Shown: one piece after another, positions 1 to 9,658 of the stretch
Layout of the letters: the number at the start of each line of letters is the position of its first letter
How positions within the stretch are numbered: position 1 is the first letter of the stretch
Origin: Lentzea terrae
GTDB lineage: Bacteria; Actinomycetota; Actinomycetes; Mycobacteriales; Pseudonocardiaceae
DNA length: 64,000 nt
Reading direction: 5' to 3'
Assembly (NCBI RefSeq): GCF_003265345.1
Contig: NZ_QFWW01000023.1
Location: 62,001 to 126,000 of the forward strand
Notes under the pieces: generated by a model
What the model was told of the DNA's origin: nothing
Database searches by the model: none
What the model saw: only the letters and a program-made list of their open reading frames with translations
Made by a program: the position numbers and the translations under genes

Positions 1-1644
1 GAGGCCGGTGACCCACCGCCGAACCCCTGGCACGTCGAGCCTGCCGGCGCGGGAAGTCAGCACGTGCGTGATCGACAGCCGATCGGGGTGTTCCCGCGCC
101 AGCCGGCCGAGCTCGGTGGCGAAGATGGTCTCTTCCGCGCTGCGGTTGCTGTACAGCAGTGCGATCCGGGGTCCGGCAGACGCGGCCAGCAGGGTGCGGA
201 TCATGCTCATCATCGGTGTCACGCCGCTGCCCGCCGCGATCAGCACCACCTCGTGTTCGGGATCCACGTGGAAGGAACCCGACGGGCCGCGCACGAACAG
301 CCGGTCTCCCACTGCGAGGTCGCGATGGACGTGCGTGGAGAACTGACCGCCCTCGACGTGTTTGACCGTCAGTTCCAACCGGAGTGAGCCGGGCACCGAC
401 GAAGCCGAGTAAGGCCTGCGCACGCCGAGGTCAGTCACCAACGTGAAGAACTGGCCCGGCCGGAAGGCGAACGGTTCGCCGTCCTCCAGCACCACGGTGA
501 CGGCACTGGGCGTCTCCCGCCGCACCTCGACGACGCGCACCTCGCGCAACGGGTGCTCCGGCGCGGTCTCAGCGGTGCGTTGGAAGGAAGTCGTGACCTC
601 GTATCCCTCCTGGCGCAGGCCCAACCGGTAGGCGAGGTTCATCGCCGCCCGCAACCACCGCACCGGCACCAGCTTGAGCAGGACGGACGTTCCGCTCGCC
701 GAGTTCGCGGCCAGGTGTGCGCTCGCCAGGCCCATCAGGTCGGGCAGGTCGGTGTGCGCGGCCGGGGTCCACAGCCTCGCCCGTGCCACCGCGTCGTTCG
801 AGGTCAGCTCGGCGGCTTCGACGTCGACGAGCAGCGCGGCGTGCGGTGGTGTCCCGCGCAGCGACAGCGGTTCCAGCACGGCGGGGTCCACGGTGATCGT
901 CCCCCGGCCTCGGACGTGCAGCACACCGGTGCGCCCCGGGACGAGCGCGGCGAACGAGAGCCGGTCGTCCTGGAGCAGGTTGTGGAGGGTGTCCGCGCGT
1001 CGGTTGCCCTTCCGGTCCGCGATCACGAGCGTGCGGCCGTCCAGGATCCGCGCGACCGCTTGCCGTTCCCCGCGTGGACTCGTGTCGCTGCCGCCCGCCG
1101 AGTCCCAGGTGGACAGTGCCAGGAATGGTGCGGCAGCGAGGAAGTCCGCGACACCGGGCGGGGAGAGAGGACCGTCATCGATCGGTGCAGCAGGCTCGGC
1201 CGGTGCGGGCGACTGCCAGAGACCCGACCGCAGCACGGCCTGGGCGCAGTGCACATACGCCTCCGCGACGTCGAAGACAACCTCGCCATCTCGTCCCGCG
1301 GAGGCAGAACCGTTGACTCGCAACGTCTCCCCCACCCCCGGCAGGAGGAAGACCAGCGACGCGGGACCGGCGGTGAGGCCCGAGCTCAACGGGAAGGAGA
1401 TGCGGGCAGGCGAACGCACTCGCACGAAACCCGGTGTGCCGCCGACGAACGTCGTTCTGGGCAGGCCTCGCGCGTCCCGGTGGCCGAAGCCCGCGATCGG
1501 ACAGCGGGCGAGCACGGTCACGCAGCCCTCGTCGAGTGTGCTGAGCTGCTTCAGCATGATCATCGGGGCGGGCCGGCCGACGACTGACTCGACCTCTTCC
1601 ACCGTGTTGAGCCGATCGAGGGAGACATTGTTTTCCCAGCTCAT
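1..1644 (-). CDS. PNPOx-like / ferredoxin-reductase-type flavoprotein, C-terminus beyond window
   Basis: The open frame starts at ATG 1644 and runs off the left edge after 548 codons, so the C-terminus is missing. Residues about 165-280 look like a pyridoxamine 5'-phosphate oxidase-type FMN barrel (FLAAAPFLALSTWD). From about residue 375 a ferredoxin-NADP reductase module follows, with the FAD-binding RPYSASS motif and the nucleotide-binding GSGVTPMMSM motif. In this family an iron-sulphur ferredoxin domain often comes next, and it would lie outside the window. The likely role is a soluble NAD(P)H-dependent flavin electron-transfer enzyme; the substrate is unknown. It is transcribed divergently from a TetR gene with a perfect palindrome in between, so repression by that TetR is likely. 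Confidence 0.8.
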   Translation of the reverse strand, partial: MSWENNVSLDRLNTVEEVESVVGRPAPMIMLKQLSTLDEGCVTVLARCPIAGFGHRDARGLPRTTFVGGTPGFVRVRSPARISFPLSSGLTAGPASLVFLLPGVGETLRVNGSASAGRDGEVVFDVAEAYVHCAQAVLRSGLWQSPAPAEPAAPIDDGPLSPPGVADFLAAAPFLALSTWDSAGGSDTSPRGERQAVARILDGRTLVIADRKGNRRADTLHNLLQDDRLSFAALVPGRTGVLHVRGRGTITVDPAVLEPLSLRGTPPHAALLVDVEAAELTSNDAVARARLWTPAAHTDLPDLMGLASAHLAANSASGTSVLLKLVPVRWLRAAMNLAYRLGLRQEGYEVTTSFQRTAETAPEHPLREVRVVEVRRETPSAVTVVLEDGEPFAFRPGQFFTLVTDLGVRRPYSASSVPGSLRLELTVKHVEGGQFSTHVHRDLAVGDRLFVRGPSGSFHVDPEHEVVLIAAGSGVTPMMSMIRTLLAASAGPRIALLYSNRSAEETIFATELGRLAREHPDRLSITHVLTSRAGRLDVPGVRRWVTGL

Positions 1645-1654
1645 GGCACTATTA

Positions 1655-1668
1655 TGAGCTTTTGCTCA
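1655..1668. promoter_or_regulatory. Perfect palindrome, likely TetR operator
   Basis: TGAGC-TTTT-GCTCA is a perfect inverted repeat with 5-bp arms and a 4-bp spacer. It sits 11 bp upstream of the flavoprotein start (1644) and about 43 bp upstream of the divergent TetR start (1711). That is the usual position for a TetR operator controlling both genes. Assignment is by position and symmetry only. Confidence 0.5.
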
Positions 1669-1710
1669 GCTCTTGGATACTCGCTTTCGAGCGCCTGGGG
1701 AAGGACCACC

Positions 1711-2369
1711 GTGCCGTCGGCCAAACGCCCCGTCGAACCACGTCGCAAGCCCCGGCAGGTCCGGGCGGAGCTCACCCGCGACCGCATCCTCACCGCGGCT
1801 GCTCACATTTTCGCCGAGCACGGGTACGCCGCCGGCACCACCAACCGCATCGCCGAACGGGCCCGCGTCTCGATCGGCTCGCTGTACCAGTACTTCCCCA
1901 ACAAGGACGCGATCCTGGCCGAGCTGGTGATCCGGCACATCGACCGCGGCGTCTGGACCCAGGCCGATCGGCTCGACCTGTCACCAGGAACCCTGGAGGC
2001 GGCGGTGCGCGCGCTCGTCCGCGACGCGATCGACAACCACCGCGACGACCCCCAGCTGCTCCAGATCATGGTCCAGGAGGCGCAGTTCTCCCAGGAGCTG
2101 CTCGACACGATCGCGCGGCACGGTGAGCAGCGCATCGCCCAGGTGCGCGATCTGCTCGCCCGGCACCCCGACGTCCGCGTGCGCGACCTGGACAGCTCAT
2201 CGTGTTCACCGTGGAGCTGAACACCCACCGGATCATGGCTTCCCCGCAGGCCACCGGTGTCGAGAGGTTCGAGCACGAGCTGGTGGGCATGGTGACCCGG
2301 TACCTGGCCGGCCACCAGGAGTCGCCTGAACCGCTTGCGGCTCGTCGGGAACGCCCTTCACCTCGGTGA
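1711..2369 (+). pseudogene. TetR-family regulator with frameshift near its C-terminus
   Basis: GTG 1711 follows an AAGGA ribosome site. The N-terminal helix-turn-helix is typical TetR (RDRILTAAAHIFAEHGYAAG, then SIGSLYQYFPNK). The frame carries on to a TetR ligand-binding half, then stops at 2220 after an unlikely tail. In another frame from about 2196 the sequence reads LIVFTVELNTHRIMASPQ and continues with a normal C-terminus to TGA 2369. One base appears lost around 2190-2196. Either this is a genuine frameshift that trims the ligand domain, or it is a sequencing error. The DNA-binding domain is untouched, so a 169-residue product could still bind its operator. Confidence 0.65.
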
Positions 2370-2380
2370 GCCGGGCCAGC

Positions 2381-3229
2381 TCAGCCGGTCAGCGCGCGGA
2401 CCGCCGTTTCCGCCATCGTCCGAGCCTGCTCAGCGGTCCCGTTCCTCAACTCGACCTGCGCCCCGGCCCAGAAGTCGTTGTCCCGGACCGCGCTCACGGC
2501 GGCGCGGGCACCGAACGCGTCCGAAGTCGCGCACTCGGTCGACGTACCGCCACAGAACATCTTGACGTAGTCACGGGCGTTGCGGCGCAGCTCCTGCAAG
2601 CGCGGACGCCACCGGAACGCGTCCACGGGCGGCCGGGCGAAGGTCACCTGCAGCCGGGTGTCGCCTTCGGACAGCATGCAGGTGCCAGACGCGCCGTCCT
2701 TGATCGACGGGAACGCGGACCGCACCTTCTCGCACGAGAACGGCACGTCCGAGGTGGGCAGCGGTGGCGACATCTCGGCGCTCACGAAGTACCAGGGCTC
2801 GGCGCAGGCGAGCGCGACGACCGAGCCGGAGATGCCAGGCCCCTGGTACTCCAGGGAGAACCGGCCGTCGGAGCCGGAACTGTTGCTGCCCACCCGCCAG
2901 CCTCGCGAGCTGACCAGCTGCTCGACCGAGGAGCGCAGGCCGGACAGCGACGACACCTTGCCCGCCGCCACGATCCGGTCGACATCGGGATCCGGCATGG
3001 CCAGGGTCGACTGACCGGCGGGCACCTCGACCCCGGAGGCCGCGGGCAGCACCGAACCGGAAACGCCGGTCACCTCGCCAGGCACCACGAGGTCGGCACC
3101 CAGCGAGGACACGGGCTTGCCGGAGGACGCGATCGACGAGACCTTTGCGCAGTCAGCGGAGTTCGCCGCGGAACCCGACTGTCCACAGGAGACCACGAAG
3201 AGCAGCAGCGCCACCACGGCCAGCCTCAC
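2381..3229 (-). CDS. Putative lipoprotein, unknown function
   Basis: This 282-residue protein starts with a short lipoprotein signal (MRLAVVALLLFVVSC) whose Cys would be lipidated. The mature part is Ser/Gly-rich early and has four further scattered Cys (ECATS, CMLSEG, ACAEP, SCEKV). I recognise no domain; size and composition resemble actinobacterial DUF3558-type lipoproteins, but this is only an impression. Its ATG overlaps the stop of the upstream gene by 4 bp (ATGA), so it is translationally coupled. It is the last gene of the three-gene operon headed by the 1928-residue secreted protein, and may act with it at the cell surface. Confidence 0.75.
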   Translation of the reverse strand: MRLAVVALLLFVVSCGQSGSAANSADCAKVSSIASSGKPVSSLGADLVVPGEVTGVSGSVLPAASGVEVPAGQSTLAMPDPDVDRIVAAGKVSSLSGLRSSVEQLVSSRGWRVGSNSSGSDGRFSLEYQGPGISGSVVALACAEPWYFVSAEMSPPLPTSDVPFSCEKVRSAFPSIKDGASGTCMLSEGDTRLQVTFARPPVDAFRWRPRLQELRRNARDYVKMFCGGTSTECATSDAFGARAAVSAVRDNDFWAGAQVELRNGTAEQARTMAETAVRALTG

Positions 3230-3630
3230 GAGATGCTTCCCTCCGCCGTCGACGAGCAGTACCGCACGCCGTTCAGCTTGTCGAGGTTGTCGAAGGTGAC
3301 CTTGTAGCCGTTCAGCGTCGCACCGGGGTAGTCCAAAGCAGGCTTGCCGCCCTCCACCGCGTGCCTGGCCACGCCGTCGGAGCCGCTGGTGGCTTGGGCG
3401 ATCAGGCGGCCTTCCTCGCCACCGTTGGGTCCGGTGGCGCGGGTGTAGAACGCCACGCGGCCAGCCGAGACGGGCGAACCGTCCGACGTCAGCACGGCCT
3501 CGAAGACCAGGGGCGTGCCGGAGGCCGGGCGGGCTTCGAGAGCGGTGTCAGTGCAGAAGGCACCGCAAGCCGTCGCCACCGTGGAGGTGGCGACGGCCAG
3601 CAACACGAGCAAGAGATTCCTGATCAACAC
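3226..3630 (-). CDS. Small exported protein with Ig-like/carboxypeptidase-regulatory-like fold
   Basis: A 134-residue product from GTG 3630, overlapping the end of the 1928-residue gene by 7 bp and the next gene by 4 bp. The N-terminus is a signal sequence ending in TACGAFC, so it may be a lipoprotein (Cys at 22) or a cleaved secreted protein. The rest reads like a single beta-sandwich: LVFEAVLTSDGSPVSAGRVA, later GSDGVARHAVEG, as in surface domains that carry a default-and-modify beta turn. Function is unknown. Strict coupling on both sides says it is made in fixed ratio to its operon partners. Confidence 0.75.
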   Translation of the reverse strand: MLIRNLLLVLLAVATSTVATACGAFCTDTALEARPASGTPLVFEAVLTSDGSPVSAGRVAFYTRATGPNGGEEGRLIAQATSGSDGVARHAVEGGKPALDYPGATLNGYKVTFDNLDKLNGVRYCSSTAEGSIS

Positions 3631-6600
3631 GAACCGACATTCCAGTCGCTGATACCGAGTTGGGCGTCGGCGAACGGCGATGCGAAGTGCGCCAGCAGGT
3701 CGATCAGGTAGTCCGGAGCGGCATCACCGGGGTCCAGAAACATGATCATCTGCTGTCCGTCCGCGCCGCGCACGACGATACCGTTCGCGCCGGTCGCGAC
3801 CTTGCCGGGCTTCGTCGACAGCTGCAGGCAGCCGATGTCGACGCCCAGCGCCGCCAGCTGCAGCTTGGAGCTGATCGGCCGGTACTGCTGGTCGTAGCGG
3901 TGGAACTGGATCGTGGTGGTGTTGCCCAGCACCAGGCTCTCGTCGTAGGCGTCGGGCAGCCCGAGCGGCCGTTCGATGCGGAACCTCAGGTTGACGTCGG
4001 CCTTGATGTCGACGCCGCTCGTCCCCACCTCGACCCGGTCGTAGTCGCCCCGGTCGAACGCGGGCATCACGTACCCCGCGAAGGCCGGCACGCCCTCGAT
4101 GTTGAACGGGATCTTGGCCGGGCGGATCGTGACCGACGCGATGTCGTGCATCGCGAACCCGATGTCGGAGATCTTCGACGGCTTTACGCCGTAGTGCCCG
4201 CGCAGGGTCCCGGTGAAGAAGTTCACCGGGTCGGAGAAGAGCTCCTTGTCCACGTTGGTGTTCGGGATCTCCGAGGCCAGGATCAGTCCGGTGTGGAACT
4301 CGATCCGCGGCGTGCGCGGTGCCGAGGTGAACGTGACCGACGAGTCCTGCCCCAGCGCCGCCTTCGTGTCGCCGCCGAGGTTGTCGAACTCGAACGACAC
4401 CCCGCTGATGCCCACCTTCAGCGCGTCCGGCTCGTCGCTGGTCGCCTTGATGATCGCGGCTTCCAGCGCGAACAGGCCGTCGAGCGTGCTGGCCGGCGAG
4501 CTGTAGGTGAAGTTCGGCGCGGTGATGCCCACGGCCTTCGCGTCCGTGGTGATGCCGAACTTCGCCGGCACGTCCGTCAGCTGCGCGATGGCGCTGGCCG
4601 GGTTGCCCTCGTAGGTGCCGGACGCCTTCAGCATCAGCTTGTTGATCGCCGTCGAGTTCTCGACGTTGATGTTCGTCGCCTTGCCGAACTCGGCCTTGAC
4701 GTCCACCTTGCCGGGGATGGGGTCGAGCTGGGCCAACGCCCGCGCGGTGCCGAGCTTCGGCACGTTGTAGGCCTCGGCGTGCACCTCGATCGACCCGGCG
4801 TTCACCACACCGGCGTCGTACTTGAACTCCAGCCCGTCCTTCATGGAGATCGGCCCGAGCTTGAAGTCGATCGCCGCCGGCAAGTTCGTCAGCGTCACCT
4901 TGGCCTTCGCCCCGGTCAACGGCTCCGGTGTGAACACCGAGTCCGCGACGTAGAGCTCCAGCCGGTCGACCACCGGGCGGTAGTTGCTGAACGAGAACGA
5001 GCTCGTGGCCAGGTCGGCGGTCACCTCGGTCGGCAGCCCCGAGATGTTGATGATGCCGACCACGCCGTAGCAACCGCGGTCCGTGCAGAACGGGCCGTCG
5101 TCGGTCGGGCAGCCGTCGCCCGAGCACTTGCGGTCCACCACCGCGATGCCGTTGGCGAACTTCGGCGCGCCCAGGCCGTTCAGCGCGCCCTCCTTGCCCA
5201 GCCACGCCTGCAGTTCCAGCGCGAGCTGCCGGTCGGCGCGGTAGGTCAGCACGCCCTTGTTCGAGCCGATGGTCAGCGTCGAGGGCACCGGACCGAGCCG
5301 GCCCAGAGCAGCCAGCCGCACCGCACCGGCGAGACGAACGTCGGCGTCCAGGGCGATCGTCTGCGATGCGATGTTGAACTTCGTGGTGAAGTCGCCGCCC
5401 GTGTGCGTGTACTCGGCACGCGAGAACCCGCTCAGCGCCGCGCTGGCGTCGACGTCCTCAGTGGACTGGTTGTAGTGCACCGCCAGGTGTGAACCCGTTG
5501 GCGCCTGCGCACCTCCGTGGTTGGTCACCGCGAACGCGGCCGAACCCAGCGGTGCCGACTCGGCCGCGAGCAGGTACCTGCCCTCCGCCCAGTCCGCGGT
5601 GAACTTCGACGGGATGTTCCGCAGATCCCCGTAGGCGGACCAGGTGCGGCCGTTCACCGGGATGTCGCGGACCAGCGCCGTGACCGCACCGATCGGCGCG
5701 GACATCGTGACTTCCGCGTGCTTGGCCGGTGCGTCGACCAGCACGTCGGCCGAGGCCGGCACGTCGAAGACACCCGCGCGCAGGTAGCCGGACCGGTCGC
5801 TGGTCACGGTCAACGAGATCTCGTCGACCGGCGCGGAGTTGCGCATGCTCACCGACGTCCGGTCGCCGAGCGTGCCGACCACGTGCATCGACGCGGGCAG
5901 CTTGCCGACGACCGCCTTGGCCCGCAGCACCGGGAACCGCGCGTCGGTCGTGCGGGCGTCGGCTTCCAGGGTCAGCGTGCCCAGTGGCGCGGACGCGGTG
6001 TACCCGACGTCGATCTTGCCGTCCGCCACGTCCAGCGGGCCGACGGTGAGGTCCACCGGCGACGCGAGGCCGGACAACGTGGCGAGCGCCTTGAAGTCCG
6101 GCAGGCGCTCGACCAGCCCGTGCACGCCCACGTAGGCCTGCAGCGGCGCGGTCGGCCGGTAGTCGTCCAGCACGACCTTGCGCGCGTTCAGGTCGATGGT
6201 GATCCCGGTCGGCAGGCCCGGCAGGTTCACCGTGCCGACGACACCGAAGCACCGCGGGAACACCTGGCAGAACGGGCTTTCGTCCTTCGCACAGCCCGCA
6301 CCCTCCGCACAGCCGCGGGCGACAGCGGCGACACCGTTGGCGAACAACGGCGCACCCAGCCCGTTCAACGCGGAGATCTTGCCGAACGCCACGTTCAACG
6401 CCAGCCCGACGTTGCGGTCGGCCGCGTAAGTGATCTTGCCGTCACCGACGTCGACGCGGATCGTGCTCGGCAGGTTGTCGATCCTGCCCAGCACCGAGTA
6501 CCTGGTGTCGTCGACGTTGTTCGCGGCGAGCACCACGTCCGCGTCCACGAACACCGGATCGCCACCCGTGTCGGTGTCCAGCCGGAACGTCTGGTTGCCG

Positions 6601-9410
6601 GTCGACGCGCGTGAGTACTCGATGTGCGAAAGCTTCCGCACCGAGACGCTCGCGTCGAGGTCACCCGTCGTCTGTCGATGGTGGACAGCCGCGTGCAGAC
6701 CCGCAGGCGCCGAAGTGTCCCTGTGGTTGGTCACCGCCAGCTTCGCGACACCCAGTGGCGCACTCAACGCGCGGAACCGCAGGTTGCCGTCCGCCCAGTC
6801 GGCGTCGAAGTCGGCGGGAACCGCTTCGAGATGTGTCATCGCGGTCCAGTCGCGGCCGGCGACCGGGAACCGCGCCACGACGTCCACGAGGTCGAGTTGC
6901 TGGGCGAGCTTGCCCTGCATGTGCTTCGCGACGAGGTCGACCAGCACCTCGACGCTCGTCGGCACCCCCGTCGTCAACGCGGAGAGGTACTTGTCGTCCT
7001 CCGGCCGCAGCTGCTCGACGTGGTCGGGGCTCGCGAACACCTCGATCCGCGAGATCCGGCTGGACGCCGTGTACTTGACCCGCGGCTTGTCACCGAGGTC
7101 GTACTCGACGTCCACAGTGGACGGTACGTCGAGCACGGTGCCGAACAACGTGGGACCGCTCTTGGTGTTCGTGTACGCGACGTGCACCCGGTCGATGACC
7201 TCACTGGCCCGGTAGGCGATCTTGCGCGCCGCCGTGTCCGCGTCGATCGACGCGGTCTTCGGCAGGTTCGAGATCTCCATCCGCGCCTTGTGCTCGGCGT
7301 CGATGTCAGCGGCGCCGACGAACGCCTGGCCGCCCGGCGAGAACTCGGTCTTCAGCCTCGTGCGACCGTCGAAGAACGCGTCAACCAGCTTGAGACCGCT
7401 GACCTGCGCGCTGGCACCGATCGCCTGGTCCCGCGTGATCACCGTCGCGTGGTCGCCCTCGAGCGGCGCATAAGCGCCGAGGTTCTTCGAGAACGCCAGG
7501 GTGGCCGAACCCAGCGGCTGGTCCGCGGTGAAGTTCGCGTGCTTGGCACCCCGGTCGACCTCGAAGTCGACCTTCGACGGCAGCTTCCGCAGCGCACCTC
7601 GGCCGACGATCGCCGGATCGCGGTCGTAGAAGTTGACGTCCAGCGACTCCAGCGCGCCGGAAGCCGTGTAGTGCGCGGAGATCTTGTCCTGCTCGGTCTT
7701 CAGCTGCGCGTCCCACCGGGCGGGCACGGCCTTCGCACCGGCCTGGACGGCCCAGTCGAGCCGGTCCTGACCGCTGTAGACGTAGTCGGCGAACAGCACG
7801 TCGGAGATCGCCGACGAAGCCAGGTAGTTGATGGTCGTCTCGCCACCGCTCACCGGCCGTGTCATCGCCGCGGACACCTCCGACGGCAACGTGTCGATCT
7901 TCAGCTGGTCGAACCGGTTCTTCCCGCCCTGGTTGGTCAGCACCTGGGCGTCGAGGTGCGTTTCGACGTCGCTGCGCGCATCGACGGTGGCCTTCTGCGG
8001 CCGATCCTGTGCGCCCATGTCGATGAACGCGTGCGCGTTGAACAACCGCGGCACCGGCGAGAACCGAGCACTGGCAACGGTTGGGTCGTACGCGTCGCCC
8101 TTGTCGTCGTCACGCACGGACGCGATGCCCGCGGTGATCGCGAACGCGTCACCCGCGCCGAGCTGCAGCAGCGACGCCTTGACGTCGAACACACCGCGCG
8201 CGATCTCGAACGGGTTCAGCGTGAAGATGCCGATCGTCGCCGTGGAAAGACTGGCGCCGCGGCGGAATCCGTCGTAGCCGAGCGAAACCCGCTTGTGGCC
8301 GGGCAGGTCGTAGACGCCCCACACGTGCGCGGGCAGGTCGCGGCCGGCGAACTCGCTGGTGGGCAGCCGCAACGTGACCATGGCGAGGCCCACGTTGATG
8401 ATCCGCAGCAGCGCCTGGAGCTTCTCCTCCAGCGTGATCCTCAGGTTGTCCAGCAACGACTCCAGCTGCAGCTTCTCGATCAGCAGCTCGGGGTGCAGGA
8501 TGATGTTCAGCGGATCCTTCAGCAGCTCCAGCACCACGTTGAGGCGCTTGGTCGCGTCATCGATCTGCCGCTGCACGTTGAGCAGGTCGCGGACCGGGCC
8601 GACGATCTCGCCGACCGCGACGGCGGGCAGCACGTCCGCGAGCACGTCGGGCGTGCGGTCACCCGTGACGTCGACGATCGCGGGCACGCCCAGCGGCAGG
8701 GTGAGCGAGCACGACACCTGCTTGGTCGCGGACTCCGAGCAGACCCGGTAGGTGATCCTCGGGATGCCGTCGGGCAGCTCGTTCAGCAACGCCAGCGGGT
8801 CGACCGGTAGCGGCGGCGGGATGTTGCCCGACGCGAGGGCGTCGATCAGCTCCTGCAGCGTCGCTCGCCTGGTCGGGTCGATGAACTGCGCCGACGACAC
8901 CTGCGGCTGCAGCTTCGTGGCGTCGAGGTCGGGGGTGCCCTGCGGCGTGACCCGGCCGGCGTTCTTGAGCGTGGTCAGGGCGTCCGCAGCGGTCAGGTCG
9001 ACCAGCTTCTGCCCCGGCTGCTCGGGCAGCGTCAGCTGGTACGGGCGCACCTGCGGATTCGGCACGACCGGTGCCTTCTCGACCGGCACCGTGCCGGGAG
9101 CGGGATTCAACCCGGGCAGCGCCGGAATGTCCTGCAGTGCTTTGGAACGCTCTCGCGGAACCTCCACGGATCCGTTCGGCCCCGGATCAACGGGCTGGAC
9201 CTCCGGAATCGCCTGCAGCTGCGGTGCCACCTGAGCGTCTTGCTGCTGCACTTTTCCGGTCGGAATGTCTTTGTTGCTCACCTGCGCCTGTTGCGCTGGT
9301 GGCGGCGGTGGAGGTGGCTCTGGGTCAGCCACCGCGACTCTCGCGCCGAGACCGACCTGAGCCAACACAATTAATGCCACAAAGGCGCGCGAAAACGACC
9401 GTCTCAGCAT
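3624..9410 (-). CDS. Giant secreted beta-repeat protein (1928 aa), unknown family
   Basis: I chose ATG 9410 because an AGGGGG ribosome site precedes it and a clean signal peptide follows (LRRSFSRAFVALIVLAQVG, cleavage near VAVADPEPPP). A Pro-rich linker (about residues 29-90) leads to a long beta-rich body. The body is built from a recurring unit of about 55-70 residues that opens with [LVI]P-[SA]-x-hydrophobic-x-V and later carries a Y-x-A-S or APLG step, for example LPSKVDFEVD, VPSTVDVEYD, IPSKFTADW and LPASMHVVG. Two tandem modules of about 400 residues (841-1240 and 1241-1640) each contain a four-Cys loop (GCAEGAGC, CQVFPRC; KCSGDGC, CTDRGC). There is no anchor at the C-terminus, which ends WNVGSC. 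It heads an operon with two small lipoprotein-like genes. Repetitive beta units suggest a binding or lipid-handling scaffold, but this is inference. Confidence 0.85.
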   Translation of the reverse strand: MLRRSFSRAFVALIVLAQVGLGARVAVADPEPPPPPPPAQQAQVSNKDIPTGKVQQQDAQVAPQLQAIPEVQPVDPGPNGSVEVPRERSKALQDIPALPGLNPAPGTVPVEKAPVVPNPQVRPYQLTLPEQPGQKLVDLTAADALTTLKNAGRVTPQGTPDLDATKLQPQVSSAQFIDPTRRATLQELIDALASGNIPPPLPVDPLALLNELPDGIPRITYRVCSESATKQVSCSLTLPLGVPAIVDVTGDRTPDVLADVLPAVAVGEIVGPVRDLLNVQRQIDDATKRLNVVLELLKDPLNIILHPELLIEKLQLESLLDNLRITLEEKLQALLRIINVGLAMVTLRLPTSEFAGRDLPAHVWGVYDLPGHKRVSLGYDGFRRGASLSTATIGIFTLNPFEIARGVFDVKASLLQLGAGDAFAITAGIASVRDDDKGDAYDPTVASARFSPVPRLFNAHAFIDMGAQDRPQKATVDARSDVETHLDAQVLTNQGGKNRFDQLKIDTLPSEVSAAMTRPVSGGETTINYLASSAISDVLFADYVYSGQDRLDWAVQAGAKAVPARWDAQLKTEQDKISAHYTASGALESLDVNFYDRDPAIVGRGALRKLPSKVDFEVDRGAKHANFTADQPLGSATLAFSKNLGAYAPLEGDHATVITRDQAIGASAQVSGLKLVDAFFDGRTRLKTEFSPGGQAFVGAADIDAEHKARMEISNLPKTASIDADTAARKIAYRASEVIDRVHVAYTNTKSGPTLFGTVLDVPSTVDVEYDLGDKPRVKYTASSRISRIEVFASPDHVEQLRPEDDKYLSALTTGVPTSVEVLVDLVAKHMQGKLAQQLDLVDVVARFPVAGRDWTAMTHLEAVPADFDADWADGNLRFRALSAPLGVAKLAVTNHRDTSAPAGLHAAVHHRQTTGDLDASVSVRKLSHIEYSRASTGNQTFRLDTDTGGDPVFVDADVVLAANNVDDTRYSVLGRIDNLPSTIRVDVGDGKITYAADRNVGLALNVAFGKISALNGLGAPLFANGVAAVARGCAEGAGCAKDESPFCQVFPRCFGVVGTVNLPGLPTGITIDLNARKVVLDDYRPTAPLQAYVGVHGLVERLPDFKALATLSGLASPVDLTVGPLDVADGKIDVGYTASAPLGTLTLEADARTTDARFPVLRAKAVVGKLPASMHVVGTLGDRTSVSMRNSAPVDEISLTVTSDRSGYLRAGVFDVPASADVLVDAPAKHAEVTMSAPIGAVTALVRDIPVNGRTWSAYGDLRNIPSKFTADWAEGRYLLAAESAPLGSAAFAVTNHGGAQAPTGSHLAVHYNQSTEDVDASAALSGFSRAEYTHTGGDFTTKFNIASQTIALDADVRLAGAVRLAALGRLGPVPSTLTIGSNKGVLTYRADRQLALELQAWLGKEGALNGLGAPKFANGIAVVDRKCSGDGCPTDDGPFCTDRGCYGVVGIINISGLPTEVTADLATSSFSFSNYRPVVDRLELYVADSVFTPEPLTGAKAKVTLTNLPAAIDFKLGPISMKDGLEFKYDAGVVNAGSIEVHAEAYNVPKLGTARALAQLDPIPGKVDVKAEFGKATNINVENSTAINKLMLKASGTYEGNPASAIAQLTDVPAKFGITTDAKAVGITAPNFTYSSPASTLDGLFALEAAIIKATSDEPDALKVGISGVSFEFDNLGGDTKAALGQDSSVTFTSAPRTPRIEFHTGLILASEIPNTNVDKELFSDPVNFFTGTLRGHYGVKPSKISDIGFAMHDIASVTIRPAKIPFNIEGVPAFAGYVMPAFDRGDYDRVEVGTSGVDIKADVNLRFRIERPLGLPDAYDESLVLGNTTTIQFHRYDQQYRPISSKLQLAALGVDIGCLQLSTKPGKVATGANGIVVRGADGQQMIMFLDPGDAAPDYLIDLLAHFASPFADAQLGISDWNVGSC
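4491..6890 (-). repeat. Two tandem ~400-residue protein modules inside the giant secreted protein
   Basis: Copy A (about 6890-5691) and copy B (about 5690-4491) align over their whole length. Matching landmarks include VAGRDWTAMTHLEAVPADF / VNGRTWSAYGDLRNIPSKF, SAPLGVAKLAVTNH / SAPLGSAAFAVTNH, ALNGLGAPLFANGVA / ALNGLGAPKFANGIA, and the four-Cys loop followed by FGVVG / YGVVG. Divergence is substantial, so the duplication is old. Boundaries are approximate. Confidence 0.75.
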
Positions 9411-9658
9411 CAGACCCCCTAGGTCTCCCCAAACCTGAGCCGGAGTCTTACAGATCGGCGGGCAATGCACTAGCAATATCAACCAAAGTGAGTATTGCTC
9501 CTTTTAATTGTGTCAAGCATTGTCGACAGCAGCACGTAGCCGCCAGGTAGCCCAACGGTGATTCACCCGGATGTCAGAAGACCACAGAAGCTAACGGCGA
9601 GCAACGTGCGACGACTTCGTTCGTACCGCGGCGGCACGGTGCACAGAACGGAATGATC

